DNA from: Streptomyces sp. TRM49041
Lineage (GTDB): Bacteria > Actinomycetota > Actinomycetes > Streptomycetales > Streptomycetaceae
Reading direction: 5' to 3'
DNA length: 34,190 nt
Assembly: GCF_008271805.1 (NCBI RefSeq)
Contig: NZ_VSRY01000128.1
Span: 1-34,190, forward strand
Shown: piece by piece, positions 23,717 through 31,919 of the stretch
How positions within the stretch are numbered: position 1 is the first letter of the stretch
Layout of the letters: each line of letters starts with the position of its first letter
Notes under the pieces: generated by a model
Database searches by the model: none
Told to the model about the DNA's origin: nothing
What the model saw: only the letters and a program-made list of their open reading frames with translations
Position numbers and translations under genes: made by a program

Positions 23717-25534
23717 ATGTGCGGAATTGTCGGCTATATCGGTAAGCGCGATGTCGCCCCGCTGCTGCTGGAGGGCCTGCAGCGGCTCGAGTACCGGGGT
23801 TACGACTCCGCGGGCGTCGTGATCACCAGCCCGAAGGCGTCCGGCCTGAAGATGGTCAAGGCCAAGGGCCGGGTCCGGGATCTGGAGGCCCGTATCCCGA
23901 AGCGCTTCACCGGTACGACCGGCATCGCCCACACCCGCTGGGCCACCCACGGCGCCCCGAGCGACGAGAACGCCCACCCGCACCTCGACCCCGAGAACAA
24001 GGTCGCGGTCGTCCACAACGGCATCGTCGACAACGCCGCCGAGCTGCGCGCGAAGCTCGAGGCCGACGGCGTGGTGTTCGCCTCGGAGACCGACACCGAG
24101 GTGCTCACGCACCTGATCGCCCGCTCGCAGGCCGAGCGCCTGGAGGAGAAGGTCCGCGAGGCGCTCAAGGTCGTCGAGGGCACGTACGGAATCGCCGTCA
24201 TGCACGCCGACTTCAACGACCGCATCGTCGTCGCCCGGAACGGCTCCCCGGTCGTCCTCGGCATCGGCGAGAAGGAGATGTTCGTCGCCTCCGACGTCGC
24301 CGCGCTGGTCGCCCACACCCGCCAGGTCGTCACCCTCGACGACGGCGAGATGGCCACCCTGAAGGCCGACGACTTCCGTACGTACACGACCTCGGGCACG
24401 CGGACCACCGCCACCCCGGAGACCGTGGAGTGGGAGGTCGCCTCGTACGACATGGGCGGCCACGACACGTACATGCACAAGGAGATCTCGGAGCAGGCCG
24501 ACGCCGTGGACCGCGTCCTGCGCGGCCGCATCGACGAGAAGTTCTCCACCGTGCACCTGGGCGGCCTGAACCTGGACGCCCGCGAGGCGCGCGGCATCCG
24601 CCGGGTGAAGATCCTCGGCTGCGGCACCTCGTACCACGCCGGCATGATCGGCGCCTCGCTGATCGAGGGCCTGGCCCGTATCCCCGCCGACTCCGAGCCC
24701 GCCTCCGAGTTCCGCTACCGCAACCCGGTCGTGGACCCCGACACCCTGTACATCGCGGTGTCGCAGTCCGGTGAGACGTACGACGTGCTCGCCGCGGTGC
24801 AGGAGCTCAAGCGCAAGGGCGCCCGCGTCCTCGGCGTGGTCAACGTCGTGGGCTCCGCCATCGCCCGCGAGGCCGACGGCGGCGTGTACGTGCACGCCGG
24901 CCCGGAGGTCTGTGTGGTCTCCACCAAGTGCTTCACCAACACGGTCGTCGCGTTCGCCCTGCTCGCGCTGCACCTGGGCCGTATCCGCGACCTGTCGGTC
25001 GCCGACGGCAAGCGGATCATCGAGGGCCTGCGCAGGCTGCCCGAGCAGATCCAGGAGATCCTCGAGGGCGAGGAGGACATCAAGAAGCTGGCCGCCGAGT
25101 ACGCCGACGCCAAGTCGATGATGTTCATCGGCCGGGTCCGCGGTTACCCGGTCGCCCTGGAGGCGTCCCTGAAGCTCAAGGAGATCTCCTACATCCACGC
25201 CGAGGCGTACCCCGCCTCCGAGCTGAAGCACGGCCCGCTGGCGCTCATCGAGCCCGCGATGCCGACCGTCGCGATCGTCCCGAACGACTCCCTGCTGGAG
25301 AAGAACCGCGCCGCGATGGAGGAGATCAAGGCCCGCAGCGGCAAGATCCTCGCGGTCGCCCACCAGGAGCAGGAGAAGGCCGACCACACGATCGTCGTCC
25401 CGAAGAACGAGGACGAGCTGGACCCGATCCTCATGGGCATCCCGCTCCAGCTCTTCGCCTACCACACGGCGCTGACCCTTGGCCGCGACATCGACAAGCC
25501 GCGCAACCTCGCCAAGTCCGTCACGGTCGAGTAA
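23717..25534 (+). CDS. glmS: Glutamine--fructose-6-phosphate aminotransferase
   Basis: The 605-residue protein starts at ATG 23717, with AAGGGG upstream. It makes glucosamine-6-phosphate from fructose-6-phosphate and glutamine for peptidoglycan synthesis. The N-terminal Ntn glutaminase domain begins MCGIVGYIG, with Cys2 as nucleophile after Met removal, and includes YRGYDSAGV and HTRWATHGAPSDENAHPH. Two SIS domains follow (about 290-430 and 455-595), with GCGTSYHA, SQSGETYDVL and SELKHGPLALIEP. The C-terminus AKSVTVE is the family ending. Length is usual. It lies behind a DasR-like site, a palindrome and one small gene, so control by amino-sugar status is plausible. No glmS ribozyme is present. 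Confidence 0.97.
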   Translation: MCGIVGYIGKRDVAPLLLEGLQRLEYRGYDSAGVVITSPKASGLKMVKAKGRVRDLEARIPKRFTGTTGIAHTRWATHGAPSDENAHPHLDPENKVAVVHNGIVDNAAELRAKLEADGVVFASETDTEVLTHLIARSQAERLEEKVREALKVVEGTYGIAVMHADFNDRIVVARNGSPVVLGIGEKEMFVASDVAALVAHTRQVVTLDDGEMATLKADDFRTYTTSGTRTTATPETVEWEVASYDMGGHDTYMHKEISEQADAVDRVLRGRIDEKFSTVHLGGLNLDAREARGIRRVKILGCGTSYHAGMIGASLIEGLARIPADSEPASEFRYRNPVVDPDTLYIAVSQSGETYDVLAAVQELKRKGARVLGVVNVVGSAIAREADGGVYVHAGPEVCVVSTKCFTNTVVAFALLALHLGRIRDLSVADGKRIIEGLRRLPEQIQEILEGEEDIKKLAAEYADAKSMMFIGRVRGYPVALEASLKLKEISYIHAEAYPASELKHGPLALIEPAMPTVAIVPNDSLLEKNRAAMEEIKARSGKILAVAHQEQEKADHTIVVPKNEDELDPILMGIPLQLFAYHTALTLGRDIDKPRNLAKSVTVE

Positions 25535-25578
25535 GCACGCACACGCGCACACAGAGGCGCGCACACGCGGAAACAGGG

Positions 25579-25612
25579 GCCCGGGGGCCGGCCGTGCGGC
25601 CGGCCCCCGGGC
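25579..25612 (+). terminator. Terminator after glmS (probably bidirectional)
   Basis: GCCCGGGGGCCGGCC (25579-25593) and its exact complement (25598-25612) form a 15-bp stem with a GTGC loop. It lies between glmS and the convergent repeat-protein gene. Confidence 0.85.
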
Positions 25613-25635
25613 TCTGTCGCGTGCCAGGCCGGTGG

Positions 25636-26130
25636 TCAGAGGGCGCGCAGGTAGTACTTGGTGCGGAAGCCCCCGCTCGTGGAGCAGTCCAGGCTGTTCT
25701 GCGTACGGGTGTAGGTGAAGCCCTGCGGGACGGTGCACGCCCACAGGCCGGTTCTCGGCGTGCGCAGCAGGTACTTCGTACGGAAGCCGCCGCTGGTGGA
25801 GCAGTCGAGGGTGTTCCGCGTGGAGGTGTAGGTGAAGCCGGGCTTCGTGGTACACGCCCACAGGTTGTCGGCGGGCGGCTGGACGTAGAACTGGGTCCTG
25901 AAGCCCCCGCTGGTGGAGCAGCTGAGCGTGTTGCGGGTGTTGGTGTACGTGTAGCCGGAGGGGACGGTGCAGGACCAGAACCCGGCGGCCGCCGACGCGC
26001 CGCCGGATGCCTGGGCGGGTGCGGAGGCGGCCGCCGGGGCGGAGGCGGTCGCCGGGGCGGAGGCGCCGGCCACCATGAGGGCGGCGGTTCCGGCGGCGAG
26101 CAGGAGCGTGCGCGGTGTCGATCGCGGCAT
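25636..26130 (-). CDS. Secreted protein with three 39-residue Trp/Cys repeats
   Basis: The 164-residue protein starts at ATG 26130, with AGGAG upstream. A signal peptide covers about residues 1-29 (hydrophobic 9-22, Ala-rich cleavage region), followed by an Ala/Pro/Ser linker to about 49. The mature part is three tandem repeats with Trp at 52, 91 and 130 and Cys pairs at 54/71, 93/110 and 132/149. Their common form is W-x-C-T-x-P-x-G-[FY]-T-Y-T-x-T-x-N-x-L-x-C, then STSGGFRT. Each Cys pair is 17 residues apart and could form an intra-repeat disulphide. I do not recognise the domain; a carbohydrate- or cell-wall-binding module is a guess. It is convergent with glmS. Confidence 0.8.
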   Translation of the reverse strand: MPRSTPRTLLLAAGTAALMVAGASAPATASAPAAASAPAQASGGASAAAGFWSCTVPSGYTYTNTRNTLSCSTSGGFRTQFYVQPPADNLWACTTKPGFTYTSTRNTLDCSTSGGFRTKYLLRTPRTGLWACTVPQGFTYTRTQNSLDCSTSGGFRTKYYLRAL

Positions 26131-26517
26131 GGGAAGAGCACTCCTAGTTGGTCGTCCATCGAATATCGGGCAGAACCAACGGGTGGGGGGCCGGCCGGGG
26201 GTCTGTCCCTTTCCCCGGCCGCCGCAGAGCGCGCGGTGGAAGCCTGGCAGCCGCATCAGCCACCGGCAAGTGCCCTCCGCCCGCTCCGCGCCGTATTCCG
26301 GCCGCCCCGGGTACGCTCCCCGACCTGCGGGTTCACCGCGTGTCCGGGGGCGATGCGCCTTCCTGACGATCGCCGACTCGACCGAAACCGGGCGGACCGG
26401 CTGTGCCGCGGCGCCGGTCCGGACGCGAGAAGGGCGGTCCCCGGTGTGTGCCACCGACACACCGGGGACCGCCCTGTTTCGCACGGCCGGTGCCGCCCTC
26501 GCACCGGCCTTTGTGGC
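26131..26517. other. Intergenic region, no gene seen
   Basis: The 387 bp between the repeat-protein gene and the membrane-protein gene hold the repeat-protein ribosome-binding site and promoter (not resolved), and a perfect terminator stem near 26431-26475. Open frames here have random third positions. The 11-mer ATATCGGGCAG at 26163-26173 also occurs inside the 24-bp palindrome before glmS. Confidence 0.5.
26431..26475 (-). terminator. Terminator of the GPR1/FUN34/YaaH gene
   Basis: A perfect 19-bp stem (26431-26449 with 26457-26475) encloses a 7-nt loop. It begins 42 bp beyond the stop of the minus-strand gene at 26518. Bidirectional function is possible. Confidence 0.8.
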
Positions 26518-27084
26518 TCAGCTCGTGGCCGCCGCGCCCCGGCTCGCGGTGCGGCCGGTGAGGCTGGGCCACTTGGCGAGCGACGCCGTCGCGCCGTACC
26601 AGGCCGCGAGGCCCGCGACGACGGCGAGCCAGCCGCCGACCTTGCCGAGCGCGGAGGCGTCCGCGAAGGCGCCGATGCCGAGCAGCAGGAGTGCCAGGAA
26701 GAGCAGCCCGTACACGCCCTGCCCGAGCAGTCCGCTGCCGCTCGCCGCAGCGGTCAGGGTGAGCGCCAGGAGCGCCCACAGGAGCAGAAAGAGGCCGGCG
26801 GCCTCGGCGGAGACCTGGGCGCCCACGCCGGTGCCCCAGGTGAACCAGAACGCGCCCAGTCCGGCGAACGCGGTCCCCTCGCGGCTGTCGCCGGCGCGGA
26901 AGGCGAACAGTCCGGCGACGAAGAGGGCGACGCCGCCGACCCAGGTCGCGAGGGCCGAGGCGTCCGCGGCCCCGACGTTGTCGATCACACCGGTGCTGCC
27001 GACGCCGAACGCCAGCAGCGTCAGTCCGAGTGCGAGGTGGCCGAGAGTGGAGGTACTGCTCCCCGCAGAGACGTCGTTGTCCAC
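26518..27084 (-). CDS. GPR1/FUN34/YaaH-family membrane protein (acetate/succinate transporter type)
   Basis: The 188-residue protein starts at GTG 27084, with AAGGGAG upstream. It has six hydrophobic segments: about 15-34, 42-62, 72-90, 96-114, 121-140 and 146-163. This matches the six-helix AceTr (GPR1/FUN34/YaaH, SatP) fold. The usual N-terminal NPAPFG motif is only loosely matched (LGHLALGLTLLAFG). Family members carry acetate, succinate or ammonium-related substrates across the cytoplasmic membrane; which one applies here is not evident. The universal stress gene lies 143 bp upstream on the same strand. Confidence 0.8.
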   Translation of the reverse strand: MDNDVSAGSSTSTLGHLALGLTLLAFGVGSTGVIDNVGAADASALATWVGGVALFVAGLFAFRAGDSREGTAFAGLGAFWFTWGTGVGAQVSAEAAGLFLLLWALLALTLTAAASGSGLLGQGVYGLLFLALLLLGIGAFADASALGKVGGWLAVVAGLAAWYGATASLAKWPSLTGRTASRGAAATS

Positions 27085-27227
27085 GGCGGGCTCCCTTCAT
27101 GTGCAGTTGCGCTGCTTCCCAGCCATGTCGATATACCCTTCACAAACGCACAATCCACCTCTGACGGGGGCTTAATTCGTTCGTGAGGGAGGTGAGTTGA
27201 CCAGGTCTCACCAGGGACAACGACTGG

Positions 27228-27749
27228 TCACGGGATGACAACGACGGGCCGCTGCGCACGCCGTGCGAGCCGGCCGGCGACCGAGCCGAAAATGCGCCCC
27301 ACGATGCCGTGCGTGGAGCCGACCACGATCGCGTCGGCCGAGTACTCGCGGCCGACCTCCTCCAGCTCGTGACAGATGTCGCCGCCGCGCTCGACAAGGA
27401 TCCAGGGCACCTCGGTGAGGTGTTCCGCGCAGGCGAGTTCGAAACCGAGGACCTCGGTGCGGTGGTCCGGTACGTCGACGAAGACGGGGGGCTCGCAGCC
27501 GGCCCAGACGGTGGTGGGCAGCCGATTCGCCACATGAACGATGATCAGACCGGAGCCGGACCGGCGCGCCATGCCGATCGCGTAGGCGAGCGCCCGCTCG
27601 CTGGAGGTCGATCCGTCGAAGCCGACGACCACGCCGTGCTGGAACGCGGGATCACAGGAATGGCGTGTGTCGTCCGCCGCCAGGGGGTCCACCGCCGAAT
27701 CGGCGACCTGCCTGCGGTCGGCTGGTTCAGGAAATTCGTGACCGGCCAT
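27228..27749 (-). CDS. Universal stress protein (UspA family)
   Basis: The 173-residue protein starts at ATG 27749. A single Usp domain occupies about residues 38-173, after a polar N-terminal extension. The first strand is GVVVGFDGS, followed by helices and LIIVHVANR. The C-terminal nucleotide-binding loop GSTHGIVGRIFGSVAGRLAR fits the G-2x-G-9x-G-[ST] pattern of ATP-binding members, and the protein ends RPVVVIP. Such proteins act in the cytoplasm during stress, starvation or hypoxia. A 15-bp inverted repeat upstream (27820-27834) may be an operator. Confidence 0.9.
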   Translation of the reverse strand: MAGHEFPEPADRRQVADSAVDPLAADDTRHSCDPAFQHGVVVGFDGSTSSERALAYAIGMARRSGSGLIIVHVANRLPTTVWAGCEPPVFVDVPDHRTEVLGFELACAEHLTEVPWILVERGGDICHELEEVGREYSADAIVVGSTHGIVGRIFGSVAGRLARRAQRPVVVIP

Positions 27750-28112
27750 GGATGTCTCGGCGAAGAAGGTCCTTGTGAGGAGGGCTCAAGGGACAAGATC
27801 GTCTGTCGGAGCTGTGTCCGGGAATCATCTTCCCAACCCCATACCCCCAAGGGTACGGCGCCACTCCTCTCGTGCCCAGTACTGCCAGCGCGTACGCCGC
27901 CCTTCTCGCGGCGTTCCAGGGAGCATGCACGAGGCCGCCCCCGGACGCAACGCCGGATGCCCCCTACAGGCGTCCCCCCGGACGGCCCGCCGGGGCCCGT
28001 AATCGCCCTCCCGGAGCGTCACGCACCCGTTCCCGGCAGTGACCGGAGCGGCCCGCCACTCGTTTGTCAGCGCGGTCCGCCCGACCACCGCACCACTCCC
28101 AGGGAGCCTCCC
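27750..28112. other. Divergent intergenic region between the Usp gene and a membrane-protein gene
   Basis: In 363 bp there is no coding-like frame. It holds GGGAA-TCATC-TTCCC (27820-27834), a perfect inverted repeat of a form seen in response-regulator sites, and TACCC-N4-GGGTA near 27842-27855. The right end has the GGGAG ribosome-binding site (28102-28106) for the next gene. Confidence 0.45.
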
Positions 28113-28679
28113 GTGTACGCAGCCCGGGCAGCCGCCCCGAGCCCCGCAGCGCCCGCCCGCACCCCCGCGGGCAGGACCGTACGAACGGTGGCCGCACTAC
28201 CGGCCGAGCCGGCATACCCGAGCGCCGCGGAGGGGACGGAGACGGCGGCGGGCCCATGGCCGACGACGACACCCACCATGCCCGGTCCGGCCGCCCCGAC
28301 CGCCCCCGCCGCCCCGGCCGCGAACGCCGGGCCCGCCGCGCCCGGCAGGCATTCCGGGCACTGCGGGCGGGGTGCCGACGCGGCGAGCGACGTGGTCCGC
28401 TGGGCGGTCTTCAGCTGCGCCCTGGTCCCGTTCGTCCTCCTCCTGTACGGCATGCCCTTCGGCGGCGCCGCCACCACCACCCTCGGGCTCGCCGCGGTCA
28501 CCGCCGCCTGCCGGGTGCTGCTGCGCCGCTCCGAACGCACCCCGGTCGCACTGCTGTCCGAGCCCCCGGCCGAGGAGCCGGCCGCGCCACCCGCTCCGCA
28601 CCGGGGCCGCCACTCGCGGAGCGGGACGGGAGCGCACCGCGGCGGACGCCACGGGGCGGGTTGTACGCCGGGAGACTGA
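28113..28679 (+). CDS. Small membrane-anchored protein upstream of adpA
   Basis: The 188-residue protein starts at GTG 28113, with GGGAG six bases upstream. The N-terminal ~90 residues are Ala/Pro/Thr-rich and disordered in character. Two hydrophobic segments follow at about 98-116 (WAVFSCALVPFVLLLYGMP) and 117-134 (FGGAATTTLGLAAVTAAC), then a basic Pro/Arg/Gly tail. This looks like a two-helix membrane hairpin with cytosolic or extracellular tails. Its place just before adpA is shared with other streptomycetes as I remember them, but I know no function. It could be involved in developmental control by position only. Confidence 0.6.
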   Translation: MYAARAAAPSPAAPARTPAGRTVRTVAALPAEPAYPSAAEGTETAAGPWPTTTPTMPGPAAPTAPAAPAANAGPAAPGRHSGHCGRGADAASDVVRWAVFSCALVPFVLLLYGMPFGGAATTTLGLAAVTAACRVLLRRSERTPVALLSEPPAEEPAAPPAPHRGRHSRSGTGAHRGGRHGAGCTPGD

Positions 28680-29057
28680 CGCCTTCGCACACTCGCACCC
28701 ATATGTTTTCGGCCAACTTCGGTGAACCCGCCGATCCTTGTCGGAATGGCCTGCGAACCCCCTTGCCACCAGGGAGATAAGGGCCGCAGAGGGCTCGCGC
28801 ACCCTACGCGGATGGGCCATGAGCGCGAGACGCACTTCCCTGCGGGGCCCTCAGGGTGAAACGCTTCGTGATCGAATGCTTCGCGCCAAGTTGCCTTGTC
28901 GACATAGTGCCGGATGCGGAACTTGTCACTCCGGCGCCGCGGGACACAGTAGATTCGATCATGACTATCGGAGAACGGGGTCTCGTGCAAAACCGAGGGG
29001 AAACGTGCAGGAGCGACAGGACCTAGGAGACGCGAACACCGAGGGGGGCTTAGCGTC
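28680..29057 (+). promoter_or_regulatory. Upstream regulatory region of adpA
   Basis: This 378-bp gap has no gene. Candidate promoter parts are TTGTCA (28923-28928) and TAGATT (28950-28955), but their 21-bp spacing is longer than ideal. TGGCCGAAAA on the minus strand (28715-28706) partly fits the AdpA site TGGCSNGWWY, suggesting autoregulation. The ribosome-binding site GAGGGGGG lies near 29040-29047. Long upstream regions are typical for adpA, which is controlled by several regulators in other species. Confidence 0.5.
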
Positions 29058-30257
29058 ATGAGCCAGGACTCCGCCGCACCGGAGACCGGACGAAAACTGT
29101 CCGGACGCCGCCGTCGCGAGGTCGTCGCCGTCATGCTGTTCAGCGGCGGCCCCATCTTCGAGAGTTCCATCCCACTCTCGGTGTTCGGGATTGACCGCCA
29201 GGACGCCGGAGTTCCGCGCTACAGGCTGCTGGTCTGCGCGGGCGAGGAAGGGCCACTGCGCACGACCGGGGGACTCGAACTCTCCGCGCCGTACGGCCTG
29301 GAGGCGATCAGCAGAGCGGGCACCGTCGTCGTACCGGCCTGGCGGTCGATCACCTCGCCGCCACCGGCCGAGGCGCTCGACGCGCTGCGCCGCGCCCATG
29401 AGGAAGGCGCCCGTATCGTCGGCCTGTGCACGGGTGCGTTCGTGCTCGCCGCCGCCGGTTTACTGGACGGGCGGCCGGCCACCACGCACTGGATGTACGC
29501 ACCGACGCTCGCCAAGCGCTACCCGTCGGTCCATGTGGACCCGCGGGAGCTCTTCGTCGACGACGGCGACGTACTGACGTCCGCGGGAACGGCGGCCGGA
29601 ATCGATCTCTGTCTGCACATCGTGCGGACCGACCACGGCACGGAGGCGGCCGGGGCACTCGCCCGGCGGCTGGTCGTGCCACCACGCCGCACCGGCGGCC
29701 AGGAGCGGTATCTGGACCGGTCCCTCCCCGAGGAGATCGGCGCCGATCCGCTGGCCGAGGTGGTGGCGTGGGCGCTGGAGCACCTCCATGAGCAGTTCGA
29801 CGTGGAGACGCTGGCGGCGCGGGCGTACATGAGCAGGCGCACGTTCGACCGGCGCTTCCGTTCACTGACGGGCTCGGCGCCGCTCCAGTGGCTGATCACC
29901 CAGCGGGTGCTCCAGGCACAGCGGCTGCTGGAGACGTCGGACTACTCGGTGGACGAGGTCGCGGGCCGCTGCGGCTTCCGTTCACCCGTGGCGCTGCGCG
30001 GCCACTTCCGGCGCCAGCTCGGCTCGTCGCCGGCCGCGTACCGGGCCGCCTACCGGGCCCGGCGCCCGCAGGGTGACGGGGCGCCGCCGGGGGCCGCCGA
30101 GCCGGTCGTCCCGCCCCAGGGCGGAGTCCCGGGCCCGGGGCTGCGCCGGCCGACGGCGGGCGCCGCCGCCGGGGTGGGCCAGGACCCGGGCAAGCCGCAC
30201 GCGGACGTGTACGGGTCCGGCCGGGCGGCCCTGCCGGGCCAGCGCAGCGCGCCGTAA
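29058..30257 (+). CDS. adpA: AdpA, AraC-family master regulator of development, with a TTA codon
   Basis: The 399-residue protein starts at ATG 29058, with GAGGGGGG upstream. An N-terminal DJ-1/PfpI-like dimerisation domain spans about 22-190 (VVAVMLFSGGPIFESSIPLS split as VVAVMLFSGG and PIFESSIPLS; GLCTGAFVLAAAG with Cys124). The AraC-type double HTH covers about 225-325 (AARAYMSRRTFDRRFRSLTG, VDEVAGRCGFRSPVALRGHF). The C-terminal tail is Gly/Pro-rich. Sequence and position before orn and tRNA-His identify AdpA, which switches on morphological and secondary-metabolism genes. Codon 135 (29460-29462), a Leu, is TTA, so translation should depend on the bldA tRNA. A terminator-like hairpin follows before orn. 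Confidence 0.96.
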   Translation: MSQDSAAPETGRKLSGRRRREVVAVMLFSGGPIFESSIPLSVFGIDRQDAGVPRYRLLVCAGEEGPLRTTGGLELSAPYGLEAISRAGTVVVPAWRSITSPPPAEALDALRRAHEEGARIVGLCTGAFVLAAAGLLDGRPATTHWMYAPTLAKRYPSVHVDPRELFVDDGDVLTSAGTAAGIDLCLHIVRTDHGTEAAGALARRLVVPPRRTGGQERYLDRSLPEEIGADPLAEVVAWALEHLHEQFDVETLAARAYMSRRTFDRRFRSLTGSAPLQWLITQRVLQAQRLLETSDYSVDEVAGRCGFRSPVALRGHFRRQLGSSPAAYRAAYRARRPQGDGAPPGAAEPVVPPQGGVPGPGLRRPTAGAAAGVGQDPGKPHADVYGSGRAALPGQRSAP

Positions 30258-30285
30258 CGGCACGGCACGTCCGAGAGGAACCGAG

Positions 30286-30340
30286 AGGGACCGCCGGCGG
30301 AGGGGAACACGAGACCACCCCTTCACCGGCGGTCCCTTTA
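30286..30340 (+). terminator. Terminator-like hairpin between adpA and orn
   Basis: AGGGACCGCCGG (30286-30297) pairs with CCGGCGGTCCCT (30326-30337), with an inner AGGGG/CCCCT pair, followed by TTTA. It ends next to the orn ribosome-binding site (AAGGTGG, 30340-30346), so it can attenuate adpA-to-orn readthrough. Confidence 0.65.
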
Positions 30341-30350
30341 AGGTGGTCGC

Positions 30351-30962
30351 ATGAACGATCGCATGGTGTGGATCGACTGCGAGATGACCGGGCTCTCGCT
30401 GACGGACGACGCACTCATCGAGGTGGCCGCACTGGTCACCGACTCGGAACTGAACGTGCTCGGTCAGGGCGTGGACATCGTCATCCGGCCGCCGGACGCG
30501 GCCCTGGAGACCATGCCGGACGTGGTGCGCGAGATGCACACCGCTTCCGGACTCCTCGACGAGCTCGCGGGCGGCACCACCCTCGCCGACGCGGAGGCAC
30601 AGGTCATGGCGTATGTGCGCGAGCACGTCAAGGAGCCCGGCAGGGCACCGCTGTGCGGCAACTCGGTCGGCACCGACCGCGGCTTCCTCGCCCGTGACAT
30701 GCCCACGCTGGAGGACTACCTCCACTACCGGATCGTCGACGTCTCCTCGGTCAAGGAACTGGCCCGCCGCTGGTACCCGAGGGCGTACTTCAACAGCCCC
30801 GAGAAGAACGGCAACCACCGGGCGCTCTCCGACATCCGCGAGTCCATCGCCGAGCTGCGCTACTACCGCGAGGCGATCTTCGTCCCGCAGCCCGGCCCCG
30901 ACTCCGACACGGCGAAGACCATCGCGTCCCGCCACGTCCTCCCCCCGGAGCCCTCGAAGTAG
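30351..30962 (+). CDS. orn: Oligoribonuclease
   Basis: The 203-residue protein starts at ATG 30351, with AAGGTGG upstream. It is a DEDDh exonuclease that degrades nanoRNA (2-5 nt, including pGpG) to mononucleotides. Motifs are WIDCEMTGL (Asp9, Glu11), the [13 protein letters not shown] region with the middle Asp, and [12 protein letters not shown] with the general-base His and final Asp. Length and ending ([17 protein letters not shown]) match actinobacterial Orn. It follows adpA in the same direction, as in other streptomycetes, and is separated from it by a terminator-like hairpin. Loss affects growth and development in Streptomyces, from established knowledge. Confidence 0.97.
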   Translation: MNDRMVWIDCEMTGLSLTDDALIEVAALVTDSELNVLGQGVDIVIRPPDAALETMPDVVREMHTASGLLDELAGGTTLADAEAQVMAYVREHVKEPGRAPLCGNSVGTDRGFLARDMPTLEDYLHYRIVDVSSVKELARRWYPRAYFNSPEKNGNHRALSDIRESIAELRYYREAIFVPQPGPDSDTAKTIASRHVLPPEPSK

Positions 30963-31078
30963 CCCCGGCACACGACCCCGGTCAGGGCGACTGATCAGCA
31001 CCACGTAAACGAGTGCGCGAGCACCCTCTCGGACCCTGTACACTTTTTCTCGGCCGGTCGGGAAGAAGACCGGTCGTG

Positions 31079-31151
31079 GTGGGTATAGCTCAGCTGGTAG
31101 AGCACCTGGTTGTGGTCCAGGATGTCGCGGGTTCGAGTCCCGTTACTCACC
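31079..31151 (+). tRNA. tRNA-His (GTG anticodon)
   Basis: A full cloverleaf: acceptor arms GTGGGTA and TACTCAC, D arm with AGCTCAGCTGGTAGAGC, anticodon stem CCTGG/CCAGG with loop TTGTGGT (anticodon GTG at 31112-31114), and T-loop GTTCGAGTC. A G at 31078 and C73 at 31151 supply the His-specific G-1:C73 pair. CCA is not encoded. Confidence 0.97.
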
Positions 31152-31161
31152 CTTAACGATC

Positions 31162-31193
31162 AAGGGCTGACCTGCGAAAACGGGTCAGCCCTT
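31162..31193 (+). terminator. Terminator after tRNA-His
   Basis: AAGGGCTGACC (31162-31172) pairs perfectly with GGTCAGCCCTT (31183-31193), with two further pairs toward a CGAAAA loop. It lies 10 bp after the tRNA. No gene is seen from here to 31382. Confidence 0.85.
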
Positions 31194-31382
31194 CGTCGTT
31201 GCCAGTGTGCGGCTCGCCTGCGGCCCCGGATGCGTCTGACGCCGAACGGTGAGGGGCCGACGGTTGGTGGCGCTCGCACCCCCCCGGAGCGTGAGGGCAT
31301 CCCGGCCGCCCCTGTCCCAGCTCCGGGGACGGCAGGGGGCGCCTTCGTCATTTCCCGCCGCGCCCTTCCCTGCACGCCGGGG

Positions 31383-31919
31383 TCAGAGCATGGCGCGTTC
31401 CAAGGCGGTGAGCGCCCGCTCCCATGGGTACGCGGCGCCGTCGCCGGATTTCGGCGCGTGGGGCTGGTAACCGTCCGGACCATCCAGCACCAGCACGCCC
31501 TGTTCGCGGAGTGCGGCAATCGCCCGAGGGACTGCGGGCTGCGCACCGAGAGCCGTGGACCAGAAAGGCATTGCCGCCACCGGGATGCCGAGGTGCACTG
31601 CCTCAGCGGGGATACCGAGGGCCACGGTGTCCGTGATGCCCGCGCCCCACCTGCACAGGCTCGTCGTAGTCAGAGGCGCCACCAGCATCGCGTCTGCCTT
31701 CGGCAGTCCGCCAGACTCCCCCGGACGGGTGTAGCGGTGCCGCACGGGATGCCCCGTCAGCGTCTCCAACTCACTCAGCCTGCCCTCCCACCAGCTGGCG
31801 GCGGTCGGGGTCAGGATGAGGCAGGTGTCCCAGCCGGCGGCCTGCGCGGCGCGTACACCGCGGTCGATGTACTGGGTAGGGCCAGCGGCGGTAGCGATGA
31901 GGTAGAGCACTCGCGTCAT
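31383..31919 (-). CDS. Flavoprotein of the HFCD/PPC-decarboxylase type, cassette B
   Basis: The 178-residue protein starts at ATG 31919, overlapping the upstream TGA (ATGA). It has the Flavoprotein fold: an N-terminal strand TRVLYLIATAAG, then KADAMLVAPLTTTSLCRWGAGITDT (91-114; split as ADAMLVAPLTTT and SLCRWGAGITDT), equivalent to the PATANT-K-A-x-GIADN region that binds FMN in phosphopantothenoylcysteine and lantibiotic Cys decarboxylases. IPVAAMPFW and LREQGVLVLDGP follow. It is shorter than CoaBC, so it is a stand-alone HFCD-like protein. The substrate is unknown. It is translationally coupled to the XRE gene, which suggests a linked regulator-enzyme role; a peptide Cys decarboxylase is one possibility. 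Confidence 0.8.
   Translation of the reverse strand: MTRVLYLIATAAGPTQYIDRGVRAAQAAGWDTCLILTPTAASWWEGRLSELETLTGHPVRHRYTRPGESGGLPKADAMLVAPLTTTSLCRWGAGITDTVALGIPAEAVHLGIPVAAMPFWSTALGAQPAVPRAIAALREQGVLVLDGPDGYQPHAPKSGDGAAYPWERALTALERAML

Noticed and set aside
23672..25861. A 729-codon open frame on the minus strand
   Set aside because: Antisense to glmS; no recognisable protein features.
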